DNA from: Roseobacter sp.
GTDB taxonomy: Bacteria; Pseudomonadota; Alphaproteobacteria; Rhodobacterales; Rhodobacteraceae
Reading direction: 5' to 3'
Length of the DNA stretch: 64,000 nucleotides
Assembly (NCBI GenBank): GCA_024636495.1
Contig: JAGXGZ010000063.1
Location: forward strand, 27,829-91,828
The position numbers and the translations under genes are program-made. Under the pieces are notes generated by a model, which searched no databases, was not told the DNA's origin, and saw nothing but the letters and a program-made list of their open reading frames with translations. Shown here piece after piece: positions 36,115 through 43,853 of the stretch. Position 1 is the stretch's first letter; the number at the start of each line of letters is the position of its first letter.

Positions 36115-36632
36115 CAAAGCTTTCCGGTATCATCTTGCTGCTTGCGCATCGCAATCATCGTCGAAATGATCTCGGACATGAATTTGGTTTGACTGCCCGG
36201 TGTCATTCCACCCACCCCGACGCGTCGCCCCATGCGCCACCACAAACCGGGCCGCCAGACAGTATCATCGCCGGTTCCCCGCTTTGTGCGCAATAAAAAC
36301 CCGTTCGAGGGTTTGAAGGCGAAAACGCCGCGATCAATGTGTTCGATGTCTTCAACCCGCGCGATCACGGTGCCGTCTGTATCGCGCAACACGGTTCCCG
36401 TCAGCTCGATCGCACCAGCGGTAGAGCGGCGCATAAAATCAGCCATCCAGATTGATCCGGCCCCAAGCACCAGCAAGAACAGTTGCCAACCCAGTCCGGG
36501 AGACGACGTAAATGCGACGTATATCAAGAATAATCCCAGAAAGCTGAGCGAGGTCAAACCGATCAGCCGTCGTCCGCCAGAGGCGCGAGTTGTGGCAAGA
36601 ACTTCGTCGGGGTCAGAAAATTCAAGCGTCAT
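36114..36632 (-). CDS. Conserved membrane protein, unknown function
   Basis: 172 residues. Two transmembrane helices are near residues 21-41 and 48-66, followed by a cytoplasmic PH-like or beta-rich domain (ELTGTVLRDTDGTVIARVEDIEHIDR). The W-rich TVWRPGLWWRMGRRVGVGG looks conserved. No catalytic motif was found. It appears monocistronic, reading toward the shared terminator. Confidence 0.65.
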   Translation of the reverse strand: MTLEFSDPDEVLATTRASGGRRLIGLTSLSFLGLFLIYVAFTSSPGLGWQLFLLVLGAGSIWMADFMRRSTAGAIELTGTVLRDTDGTVIARVEDIEHIDRGVFAFKPSNGFLLRTKRGTGDDTVWRPGLWWRMGRRVGVGGMTPGSQTKFMSEIISTMIAMRKQQDDTGKL

Positions 36633-36709
36633 GGCAAAGCCTCCGTTTAGGGTCGCTTTGCCTACCTTGCGCCGTCCCTGTTTGGCAAGCCAATTGGGTG
36701 CCTGCGGGG

Positions 36710-37216
36710 CTAGTCCTCTTGACGTGGCTTGCCTTTTTCGCGCTTGCCCCTTGGATCGCGCTCAAGAACCTCTTGCAGACGGTCCGCATAGGCCGCCCGT
36801 GCAGGGGCAGTCATTTCAGCAATCTCGGCCAGCCAAGCGGCTTGAGCGGCCTGTTGCACGCCCATACTTGCGTTCCGCTGCTTGTCGAGAACAGCGGTCA
36901 CGCGGTCCAGATCAAACGGTTCGGCGCGTATGGCGTCGACGGCTTCGTCATAAAGCCCGCGGCGCGCTTCACGTGTCATCGGGGCATCCGTTCTGGTCTG
37001 GCGCAGCTGTTTGAAAATCTCGCGCCGGCGGTCTTTTTCAAGCGCAGCAATATAAGGCGTGCCAAAATTGCGCATATTCCCGCTTGGCCCGCCATGCGGC
37101 CCGTCAAACCGGTATGCGGCCCCTGCCACCACCCCGACCACCAGCAGGTTGACCCCCAGCGAAAGCCCCAAGGCCCACCGCATCCACATGCCGTTTCGCG
37201 CTTTTGTCGGTGCCAT
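36710..37216 (-). CDS. Periplasmic CpxP/Spy-like (heavy-metal sensor type) protein
   Basis: 168 residues. One N-terminal helix (WALGLSLGVNLLVVGVVAGAA, about 14-34) anchors or exports it. The remainder is highly charged and helical with the LTxxQR-like arrangement of periplasmic heavy-metal sensors and CpxP/Spy chaperones. AGGAAGG five bases before the ATG fixes the start. It follows the probable anti-sigma gene by three bases, last in a four-gene unit with an EF-hand protein and an ECF sigma factor, which points to envelope stress sensing. Confidence 0.75.
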   Translation of the reverse strand: MAPTKARNGMWMRWALGLSLGVNLLVVGVVAGAAYRFDGPHGGPSGNMRNFGTPYIAALEKDRRREIFKQLRQTRTDAPMTREARRGLYDEAVDAIRAEPFDLDRVTAVLDKQRNASMGVQQAAQAAWLAEIAEMTAPARAAYADRLQEVLERDPRGKREKGKPRQED

Positions 37217-37219
37217 GGT

Positions 37220-37567
37220 TTATCCTTCCTCAATGTCCCAGCCAAAGGCTGTCAGTTCAGGGGCGCTGCCGTCATCCAACGTAGCAAACGACGCCCCCGT
37301 AATGATCTGTGCTGCGATGTCAGGCAGGTTGCTGGGCGGGGCCACCCCGATCCAGAAACCCACAGCGGTTGCCGTCACCAGCCCCCCGAAAGCAGGCGCA
37401 CCGCCAATCGCGCGCCAGATCGCGCGCCAACCGCGCGCGCCGGATGCCGGTTGCTGCGCCAAGGCATCCGCCATGATCCGGTCCATCAGCCCGTCAGGCA
37501 GGGCGGGCGGCGTGGCGCGGGCATCTTGAAACAGGGTCTCAAGCATATCTGTGTCAGGTTTTGTCAT
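37220..37567 (-). CDS. Probable anti-sigma factor, single-pass membrane protein
   Basis: 115 residues. Short N-terminal cytoplasmic domain (about 1-45, acidic, with LMDRIMADALAQQ helix), one transmembrane helix near 56-74 (GGLVTATAVGFWIGV), and a short outer tail. I choose the second of two near ATGs (37567), because AGGA lies seven bases before it but only one base before the first. It overlaps the sigma gene by 14 bases. No zinc-binding HxxxCxxC motif is visible, so the assignment rests on topology and neighbourhood. Confidence 0.6.
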   Translation of the reverse strand: MTKPDTDMLETLFQDARATPPALPDGLMDRIMADALAQQPASGARGWRAIWRAIGGAPAFGGLVTATAVGFWIGVAPPSNLPDIAAQIITGASFATLDDGSAPELTAFGWDIEEG

Positions 37568-38204
37568 CGTCATATCCTAATGCGTCGCGCTGTCCGCCCA
37601 GCAATGTAGCCAGCGCGCGTTTGCCCCGCGCTGTCAGGCTTTCCACCGCCTCGACACCAATGTCGAGGATGGCGGCAATTTCAGGGTTCGCCAAGCCTTC
37701 AATATGGCGCAGGACCACAGCTTGTCTTTGTCTGTCGGGCAACGTGTCCAAGGCGGCCTGCAAGGCATCCAAGCGCGCGCCCCGCTGAAGCTTGGCCTCG
37801 GCACTCTCGGCCGGGTCCGCAGGTTCCGCGATATCTTCCAAGGGCACGCTGCCTCGGCGTTTTCGCAACCGGTCGGTGCATAGGTTGGCTACCACACGGT
37901 AAAGCCAGGTCGAAACCTTGGCTTCTCCTGTCCGCCAGTCGGGCGCAATCTTCCACAGCCGCATCAGCGCTTCTTGGGTGACGTCCTCGGCCTCGGTCCT
38001 GTCCCCCAACACGCGCAGGGCGTGGCCAAAGGCGCGCGGCGTCAACTGCACCGTCAACACGCGTGCCGCCGCTGCGTCGCCCTGCGCATACCGCACCAAA
38101 AGCGCGGCATCCGGGTCATCCTGTGCTACGTCCAAGGCGGCATCCAAACTCATACGCTTACGGCTAACGGCTGCGGGCGCCCCAATCAAGCGCGCCCGCC
38201 CCAT
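37554..38204 (-). CDS. ECF-type RNA polymerase sigma factor
   Basis: 216 residues. Sigma region 2 (LRVLGDRTEAEDVTQEALMRLW and WLYRVVANLCTDRLRK, each with the family WLYR pattern) is followed by region 4 (LPDRQRQAVVLRHIEGLANPEI...ILD). The start at 38204 is chosen because GGAG in the last codons of the EF-hand gene lies eight bases upstream and the genes are four bases apart. A downstream ATG at 38153 (MSLDAAL), with a weaker site, would give 199 residues. It belongs to the EF-hand/sigma/anti-sigma/CpxP-like unit and probably transcribes it. Confidence 0.88.
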   Translation of the reverse strand: MGRARLIGAPAAVSRKRMSLDAALDVAQDDPDAALLVRYAQGDAAAARVLTVQLTPRAFGHALRVLGDRTEAEDVTQEALMRLWKIAPDWRTGEAKVSTWLYRVVANLCTDRLRKRRGSVPLEDIAEPADPAESAEAKLQRGARLDALQAALDTLPDRQRQAVVLRHIEGLANPEIAAILDIGVEAVESLTARGKRALATLLGGQRDALGYDDDKT

Positions 38205-38208
38205 CAGA

Positions 38209-38793
38209 TTACTCCGACTTTTGCTTGTGGTCGCGACCGTTGCCGTGACCTTTGCCATGCCCATCACGCTGGCCATGTTTGCCGCCCATCTTGGCCTTGG
38301 CAAACTCGTCCGCGCTGAGCGTGCCATTTTCATCAGCATCAAGTCGGGCAAACATCTTGTCGGGAGACTGACGTCTTTCCATCTCATCCATCGACAGCTT
38401 GCCATCGTCGTTGGTGTCCATGCGCTCGATCATCTTGGCAGACCGCTTGCCCATCTTGCCTTCACCCATCGCTTGCAGCTCTTCCACTGACAGCGATCCG
38501 TTGCCATCGGTATCAAGCTTGGTCATCATCCGCGCGCTCCGCTCAGCATGGCGTGTCACGGCAGCCGCTTGCATCTCGTCTGCCGACAAAAAACCATCGC
38601 CGTCCGTATCCGTCTGCGAGAAACGAGCGGCTGCATGGGCCCTCAGTTCGTCTTGCGTCAACTGGCCATCGCCATTGGTGTCCATCTGGACGAACCGGTC
38701 TTGCTTGGGCGTCTCTTGCGCGAAAAGCGCGGTGCCACCCAATGCGATCAGGCCGCTCAACAGGGCGATTTGAAAATTTGCTCGGTTTGTCAT
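38209..38793 (-). CDS. Exported protein with five EF-hand calcium-binding loops
   Basis: 194 residues. Signal peptide to about residue 25 (cut near LFAQE). Five canonical 12-residue EF loops start at D38, D62, D94, D126 and D152 (for example DTNGDGQLTQDE and DADENGTLSADE). The C-terminus is rich in G, H and K, a possible extra metal-binding tail. It should bind Ca2+ in the periplasm. First in a unit with an ECF sigma, a probable anti-sigma and a CpxP-like protein, so calcium-linked envelope signalling is a reasonable inference. Confidence 0.88.
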   Translation of the reverse strand: MTNRANFQIALLSGLIALGGTALFAQETPKQDRFVQMDTNGDGQLTQDELRAHAAARFSQTDTDGDGFLSADEMQAAAVTRHAERSARMMTKLDTDGNGSLSVEELQAMGEGKMGKRSAKMIERMDTNDDGKLSMDEMERRQSPDKMFARLDADENGTLSADEFAKAKMGGKHGQRDGHGKGHGNGRDHKQKSE

Positions 38794-38933
38794 TTGTTTA
38801 TCCTTCGGTGATTTTGGTCTCGCCCGCCTTTGTGGCGTGGTGATACTGGATCAAACGGAACGCGCTCCGACTTCCGTCGCAGAAAACTTGAAATACTTTT
38901 TATCTCTCTCAGTCTGCGTTCTCGGTCTGCGTT

Positions 38934-38959
38934 TGCGACATCGCGACGCAATTGTCGCA
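38934..38959. promoter_or_regulatory. Inverted repeat in divergent promoter region
   Basis: TGCGACA (38934-38940), 12 bases, TGTCGCA (38953-38959), about 60 bases upstream of the DUF983 start and 140 bases upstream of the EF-hand gene. A possible operator for either side; no matching copy was seen elsewhere in the window. Confidence 0.35.
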
Positions 38960-39019
38960 TGCATGCTTTCAATTGGCAGCAATAGCCCGCATACGCACAG
39001 AATACTCAGGATTGATATT

Positions 39020-39421
39020 ATGCCAGACCAAAGCGCCGAAATCTCGCACATCGAAACAGAGCAACGCACGCTGACCCCGGCATTGCTGCGCGGCTGGCGG
39101 CGTAAATGCCCCAATTGCGGGGCCGGTCCGCTGCTAAAGGGCTATCTCAAAGTCAACGACGGGTGCAGCGTTTGCCGCGAAGACTTCACACCTCAACGCG
39201 CCGACGACGGGCCAGCCTATATGACGATCCTGATCGTTGGCCATCTGATGGCACCGATGCTGCACTTCGTGTTCGTGACATGGCGGCCAGAACCTTTGAC
39301 GCTGTTTACAATCTTTGCTGTTGGCTGCGTCGGCTTGTCGCTTTACCTTCTGCCCAGATTGAAAGGAGCCTTGATCGGTTTCCAATGGGCAAAAGGCATG
39401 GGCGGGTTTGGCGACGACTAG
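39020..39421 (+). CDS. DUF983 family membrane protein
   Basis: 133 residues. N-terminal zinc-ribbon-like pair CPNC and CSVC (KCPNCGAGPLLKGYL) followed by two transmembrane helices near 70-90 and 95-115. The family has no established function. Start at 39020 (MPDQSAEI); the open frame upstream lacks homology. The NUDIX gene starts 51 bases downstream on the same strand, so an operon is likely. Confidence 0.85.
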   Translation: MPDQSAEISHIETEQRTLTPALLRGWRRKCPNCGAGPLLKGYLKVNDGCSVCREDFTPQRADDGPAYMTILIVGHLMAPMLHFVFVTWRPEPLTLFTIFAVGCVGLSLYLLPRLKGALIGFQWAKGMGGFGDD

Positions 39422-39472
39422 CGGGTCAAACAGCCCCATCCGGCGCTTTTACGCAATGACAAGGGCTGACAG

Positions 39473-40168
39473 ATGACCATCGACAAAAGCCAAATCCGAA
39501 ACGCATCCACAGTGATCGTGATCCGTGACCGACATGAAAACCCACGCATCCTGATGGGGCAGCGCGGCGCTAAAGCGGTTTTTATGCCCAATAAATTCGT
39601 CTTTCCGGGCGGCGCGTTGGATGCAGGTGATGCCGATATCACCCTGTCCAGCCCCCTACCCGACACCTGCCGCGACCGCCTGGCAGAAGACGCAGATACC
39701 ACCCTTGCGCATGCGTTGGCTGTGGCGGGTATCCGCGAGCTTTGGGAAGAAACCGGTTTGATACTGGGCCAAAAAGGCGATTGGCAAGGCACGCCGCCCG
39801 AGGATTGGGTGACTTTCGCGCAACGCGGCTACGTCCCCCATGCGGCCCCGATGCAATTTGTGTTCCGCGCCCTGACGCCTCCCGGTCGGCCCCGTCGCTT
39901 TGATGCACGGTTCTTTTTGGTTGACGCAGACGACATTGCCACCGATCTGGATGATTTTGACGCAGCTTGCGACGAGCTTTCACATTTGCAATGGATCAAC
40001 CTATCGGATGCGCGATCCTTCGACATGCCCTTTATTACCGAGGTGGTTCTGGCCGAGGTCGAAGCGCGCGCAAAAGAACTGGCACCCCCAGCTTCTGTGC
40101 CGTTTTTCAAGAACAACGACGAGGAAAGCCTTTTCCTGCGCTTGCGCGGCCGCCCAATGGCCGACTAG
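39473..40168 (+). CDS. NUDIX hydrolase
   Basis: 231 residues. The Nudix box is visible as the GGAL start (FPGGALDAGDAD) and REL-x-EETG (GIRELWEETGLILGQ), with about 30 inserted residues between these halves, as in the larger Nudix proteins related to mammalian NUDT19-type CoA or nucleotide pyrophosphatases. The substrate cannot be given. Two perfect palindromes directly follow the stop codon. Confidence 0.87.
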   Translation: MTIDKSQIRNASTVIVIRDRHENPRILMGQRGAKAVFMPNKFVFPGGALDAGDADITLSSPLPDTCRDRLAEDADTTLAHALAVAGIRELWEETGLILGQKGDWQGTPPEDWVTFAQRGYVPHAAPMQFVFRALTPPGRPRRFDARFFLVDADDIATDLDDFDAACDELSHLQWINLSDARSFDMPFITEVVLAEVEARAKELAPPASVPFFKNNDEESLFLRLRGRPMAD

Positions 40169-40190
40169 CCGATTTTTTCAAAAAAATCGG
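40169..40190. repeat. Perfect palindrome P1
   Basis: CCGATTTTTT, CA, AAAAAATCGG: a ten-base stem beginning at the base after the NUDIX stop codon. With P2 it forms a tandem pair between convergent genes. It may act as a bidirectional terminator or processing stem, but the T run lies inside the stem, unlike a classic terminator. Confidence 0.6.
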
Positions 40191-40192
40191 TC

Positions 40193-40212
40193 CGGAATTT
40201 TTAAAAATTCCG
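40193..40212. repeat. Perfect palindrome P2
   Basis: CGGAATTTTT followed directly by AAAAATTCCG, a 20-base perfect palindrome two bases after P1 and nine bases before the end of the EamA gene on the other strand. Confidence 0.6.
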
Positions 40213-40220
40213 CGATCCTC

Positions 40221-41138
40221 TCAGGTGACGAGCACCAGCATCAGAATGGAACCCATAAGGATCGCGATGCCCGCCCATTCCCGCGACGAGATGCGTTCAC
40301 GGAAAAACAGCGTTGATGCCGCAATGCTGAGCAGCAGTTCAACCTGCCCCAAGGCTTTGACGTAAGCCGCGTTTTGCAGCGTAAAGGCAATGAACCAGCA
40401 GAAAGATCCCCCCAGCGACGTCAGCCCAATCCACACCGCCACACTGCGCGCCTGCCAGACCGCACGCATCTGACCCGGCTCGCGGAACGCCAGCCACACC
40501 GCCATTATCGTCGCCTGAAGACATACGACAGCGGCCAGCGTCACCCCTGCGCGCAGCACCGGCAAATCCGTCAGCACCGCCAAAGTCGCGCCCCGATACG
40601 TCACCGCCGAGATCGAAAACAGAAACCCTGCCCCCAGCCCCAAGGCCACAGCACGGTTGTTGAAATCGTTTAGATGAAACCCCGTCGCCCCTTCCTTGCC
40701 CGACAGCAGAAACAAACCGACGACGCCAAGACCGATCGCAGCAAAGCCCCAGCCGGTCACGCCTTCCCCCAGAATGATAATCCCGGTCAGCACAGTCAGG
40801 ATAACTTCGGTTTTCTTGAAGGTAATGCCAACTGCAAAATTACGCTGCTTGAACAAAAGCACGACAAAAACGGTCGCCATGATTTGCGCGGTTCCGCCGA
40901 AGAACGCATAGATCCAAAAGCCTGGGCCAATCTTGGGCAGGCTGGTGCCGCTTGTCGCAAGATAGACCCCGAGACCGCTCAGGATGAACGGGGCCGAATA
41001 GACAAACCGCGAAAACGTGGCACCTGCGGCCGACAAAGTCGCCGTCGCCAGATACTTTTGCAGCATGAAGCGCCCGGTCTGGAACACGGCAGCTGCCAGC
41101 GTGACGATTATCCAAAGGTCAGGAACGGCAAACGTCAC
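40221..41138 (-). CDS. EamA/DMT-family transporter in the carnitine unit
   Basis: 305 residues with ten predicted transmembrane helices in two EamA repeats (for example YSAPFILSGLGVYLA and LTVLTGIIILGEGVTGWG, the GEG/GE kink being typical). It begins five bases after the SDR stop, at the end of the carnitine operon, so it might export a product or take up a substrate of that pathway; direction and substrate are unknown. Confidence 0.83.
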   Translation of the reverse strand: MTFAVPDLWIIVTLAAAVFQTGRFMLQKYLATATLSAAGATFSRFVYSAPFILSGLGVYLATSGTSLPKIGPGFWIYAFFGGTAQIMATVFVVLLFKQRNFAVGITFKKTEVILTVLTGIIILGEGVTGWGFAAIGLGVVGLFLLSGKEGATGFHLNDFNNRAVALGLGAGFLFSISAVTYRGATLAVLTDLPVLRAGVTLAAVVCLQATIMAVWLAFREPGQMRAVWQARSVAVWIGLTSLGGSFCWFIAFTLQNAAYVKALGQVELLLSIAASTLFFRERISSREWAGIAILMGSILMLVLVT

Positions 41139-41143
41139 GAAGG

Positions 41144-41890
41144 TCAGACTTTCGGATCGGGGTTTTCGGTATGCCCGTCCACTGCAATCACCTGTCCTGA
41201 AACAAGCCGCGCACCGTCAGACCCCAGAAACACGGCCATATTGGCGACGTCGCGCGCCTCGACAAAACTGCGCATCGACGTGCCGGACGCATAGCCGTTA
41301 TAGACCTGATCGCGGGTCATGCCTTTGGCTGCGGCCTCGCGCATCAGCACGCCCTCCATGCGAGGGCCTTCGACCGAACCGGGGCAGATCGCGTTGGCGC
41401 GGATGCCAAAGGGGCCCAGCTCCATCGCGAGGGTTTTCATCAGACCGATCATCGCCCATTTCGCTGCCGCATAGGGCGCGCGATTGGGATAGCCGTAGAT
41501 GCCAGCCGTCGACGAGGTGATGATGATGGAACCGCTTTGCGCCTTTTTCATCAGGCGTGCTGCGTGTTTGGCAGCGATAAACGCGCCTTCAAGATTGACG
41601 CTGACACAGGCGCGGAAATCATCCAACGCGACGTCTTCGATCAGTGCTGTTGGCCCCGCGATACCGGCATTGGCGCAAAGCACATCGATGCTGCCCATCT
41701 GCGCGATCACATCGGCCATCGCGGCCTCATCCGTCGCATTGACCTGTCGGCCATGCCACGTCTTGGGCAGATCGGCCAAGGCGCTGGTGTCAACATCTGT
41801 CACCCACACCTCGAACCCCGCTTCGGCAAAGCCGTCGCCCATGGCGCGCCCGATACCCGATGCGCCAGCGGTGATCAAAACCCGTTTCAA
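41144..41890 (-). CDS. Short-chain dehydrogenase of the carnitine unit
   Basis: 248 residues, classical SDR. Seen: ITAGASGIGRA near residue 6, CANAGIAG near 88, S in IIITSSTAGIYG, and YAAAK with the catalytic Y and K. It overlaps the carnitine dehydrogenase gene by four bases. The carnitine cleavage step releases acetoacetate, so a 3-hydroxybutyrate dehydrogenase-like role is conceivable; nothing in the sequence proves the substrate. Confidence 0.85.
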   Translation of the reverse strand: MKRVLITAGASGIGRAMGDGFAEAGFEVWVTDVDTSALADLPKTWHGRQVNATDEAAMADVIAQMGSIDVLCANAGIAGPTALIEDVALDDFRACVSVNLEGAFIAAKHAARLMKKAQSGSIIITSSTAGIYGYPNRAPYAAAKWAMIGLMKTLAMELGPFGIRANAICPGSVEGPRMEGVLMREAAAKGMTRDQVYNGYASGTSMRSFVEARDVANMAVFLGSDGARLVSGQVIAVDGHTENPDPKV

Positions 41891-43362
41891 CGGGGCGCAC
41901 CAACGTAGCGGCCCACGCCTTCGGGCATTGGCAGGCTGGCGTGACCTTGGGCAAAGCGCACCAATGCAGCTTCGATCTGGGGGCTGGGATCAGACGGTTT
42001 GCGGGTTTGCAAGCTGACATGCAGCAAGAAATGTTCGCCCGTGGCCAGCAGCCGGTCGCCCTCATACATCTCGTGCCAGAGATGCATTTTCTTGCCCGTC
42101 CCCAGCAACACCCGCGTGCGGATTTCGATCAGCGCACCGGCATGGACCTCGTCAACATGGCGGATATGGGTTTCCGCGGTAAAATAGCTGCCCCCCGAAG
42201 CGATATACTCGGCGTCGCAGCCGATCAGCTCCATAAAGCGGTCCGTCGCATCGGCAAAGGCTTGCAGGTATTTCGCCTCGGTCATGTGGCCGTTGTAATC
42301 GGTCCAATCAAGCGGCACGGCGCGGCGCACGGTCAGCACCGGCTGGCTGGCGTCCTCAATATCGTCTGCTCGCGCAGCCAGCACCGTGCCCGCCCGCAAC
42401 GTCGCCTCATGCGCCTTCATCAGGCGACCGGCACCCCAGTCTTGCTGTTTCAGCGCGCGCATCATCGACACGAGGTTATTGTCGCGGATGCGTTCCAGAT
42501 CGCGGATACCGTACGCACCCGACTGGTCGTCGGACTGGCCTGCGATCAGATCAACCAGCTCGTCCGTGAATTCAGGCACGTCCGTCAGCTTGGTCCAAGG
42601 CCATTGCAAACAGGGACCGAATTGCGCCATGAAATGCTTCATCCCCGCCTCGCCGCCTGCCACGCGGTAGGTCTCGAACAGGCCCATCTGCGCCCAGCGA
42701 ATGCCAAAGCCATAGCGGATGGCGTTGTCGATTTCCTCGGTTGTGGCGATGCCGTCTTTGACCAGCCACAGCGCCTCGCGCCAGACGGCCTCAAGAAAAC
42801 GGTCGGCGACATGGGCGTCGATCTCTTTTTTCAGATGCAACGGGTACATGCCGATCTCGGTCAGGGTCGCTTTGGCCTTGTCGACCATCGGCCCGTCGAT
42901 GCCATTGCCCGGCACCAGTTCGACCAGCGGCAGCAAGTACACCGGATTAAACGGATGCGCGACCATGATCTGTTCAGGGCGCGCCATGCCATCTTGCAAT
43001 TCAGAGGGTTTGAACCCCGATGTGGAAGACCCGATCACCGCCTCCGGCGCGCAAGCCTGCTGGATCGCGCCAAAGGTTTTATGCTTGATATCCAACCGCT
43101 CTGGCACGCTTTCCTGAATCCAGGACGCGCCGGTAACTGCATCCGAAATGCTGTCGTGAAAGCTGATCGCGCCCTCGTCTGGCAAGGCCACATCGGTCAG
43201 GCCGGGCATAGAGCGGCGGGCGTTCGCCATGACTTCGCCAATCTTGCGCTCGGCCTGCGGGTCGGGGTCAAAGACCTGCACGTTCCAGCCGTTCAGCGCA
43301 AACCGCGCCGCCCAGCCGCCCCCGATCACACCACCGCCGATAATCGCTGCAATCTTTGTCAT
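41887..43362 (-). CDS. L-carnitine dehydrogenase fused to betainyl-CoA thioesterase
   Basis: 491 residues in two parts. Residues 1 to about 320 are a 3-hydroxyacyl-CoA-dehydrogenase-like carnitine 3-dehydrogenase (AIIGGGVIGGGWAARF, GSSTSGFKPSEL, VAHPFNPVYLLPLVELV). Residues from about 345 are a 4-hydroxybenzoyl-CoA-type hot-dog thioesterase (DWTDYNGHMTEAKYLQAF with the catalytic aspartate). The first oxidises carnitine to 3-dehydrocarnitine; the second should release betaine from betainyl-CoA. The fusion is known in this pathway. Four-base overlaps on both sides couple it to the lipocalin and SDR genes. Confidence 0.93.
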   Translation of the reverse strand: MTKIAAIIGGGVIGGGWAARFALNGWNVQVFDPDPQAERKIGEVMANARRSMPGLTDVALPDEGAISFHDSISDAVTGASWIQESVPERLDIKHKTFGAIQQACAPEAVIGSSTSGFKPSELQDGMARPEQIMVAHPFNPVYLLPLVELVPGNGIDGPMVDKAKATLTEIGMYPLHLKKEIDAHVADRFLEAVWREALWLVKDGIATTEEIDNAIRYGFGIRWAQMGLFETYRVAGGEAGMKHFMAQFGPCLQWPWTKLTDVPEFTDELVDLIAGQSDDQSGAYGIRDLERIRDNNLVSMMRALKQQDWGAGRLMKAHEATLRAGTVLAARADDIEDASQPVLTVRRAVPLDWTDYNGHMTEAKYLQAFADATDRFMELIGCDAEYIASGGSYFTAETHIRHVDEVHAGALIEIRTRVLLGTGKKMHLWHEMYEGDRLLATGEHFLLHVSLQTRKPSDPSPQIEAALVRFAQGHASLPMPEGVGRYVGAPR

Positions 43363-43853
43363 TTTCGCATCCTCAGTTGGCCTAGGTCATAGCCGTTGAA
43401 ATCGAGTATCTCTTGCGCCGCTTTGATCCGGTCGCCGCCGCCCGTGGGGGTGCGGTCAAGGATCCAGCCGAAGTCGCCCGCCGGATTGCCCACGACTGCG
43501 GTCCGGAATCCCTCGTCGACCCACAGCACCCACAATTCACGCGAGGCCCCATTGGGTCGCGTCAGCGCATAGCGCCCCTGCCCCGTGGCGGTCGCCAGCC
43601 ACAACACCTCGCAATCGCCCGCGTCAGTGCACAGCTGAAACGCTGGCCCGCCTGTGCTGTCGACCAAGGCCACACGGTCGGGTGCGTCCAACGCAAACGC
43701 GCCACGCATCACCCATTGCCCCTTGAAGCGGTCCGCATCATAGCGGCTGGTCGCCCCGATCAGCGCATCCGGGTCACGAAAGCCTTGGCCTTCCTTGACC
43801 ACTGGGGCCGCACATCCTGCGACCACCAGCAGGGCCAGCCAGATAGACCTCAC
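43359..43853 (-). CDS. Lipocalin-family lipoprotein
   Basis: 164 residues. The lipoprotein signal MRSIWLALLVVAGC places the lipidated cysteine at C14. The mature part has bacterial lipocalin (Blc-like) features: KGQWVMRGAFAL near the start, FRTAVVGNPAGDFGWILDRTP in place of the usual W-I-L-SRTP strand, and a final helix DRIKAAQEILDFNGYD. It overlaps both neighbours by four bases. Location is probably an outer-membrane leaflet; a ligand has not been shown, and its place inside a carnitine operon is unexplained. Confidence 0.8.
   Translation of the reverse strand: MRSIWLALLVVAGCAAPVVKEGQGFRDPDALIGATSRYDADRFKGQWVMRGAFALDAPDRVALVDSTGGPAFQLCTDAGDCEVLWLATATGQGRYALTRPNGASRELWVLWVDEGFRTAVVGNPAGDFGWILDRTPTGGGDRIKAAQEILDFNGYDLGQLRMRK

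Noticed and set aside
41941..43392. Long plus-strand open frame opposite the carnitine dehydrogenase gene (about 483 codons)
   Set aside because: It is antisense to a clear fusion enzyme, has H- and R-rich composition, no family features and no ribosome site. It is a shadow of codon bias on the other strand.
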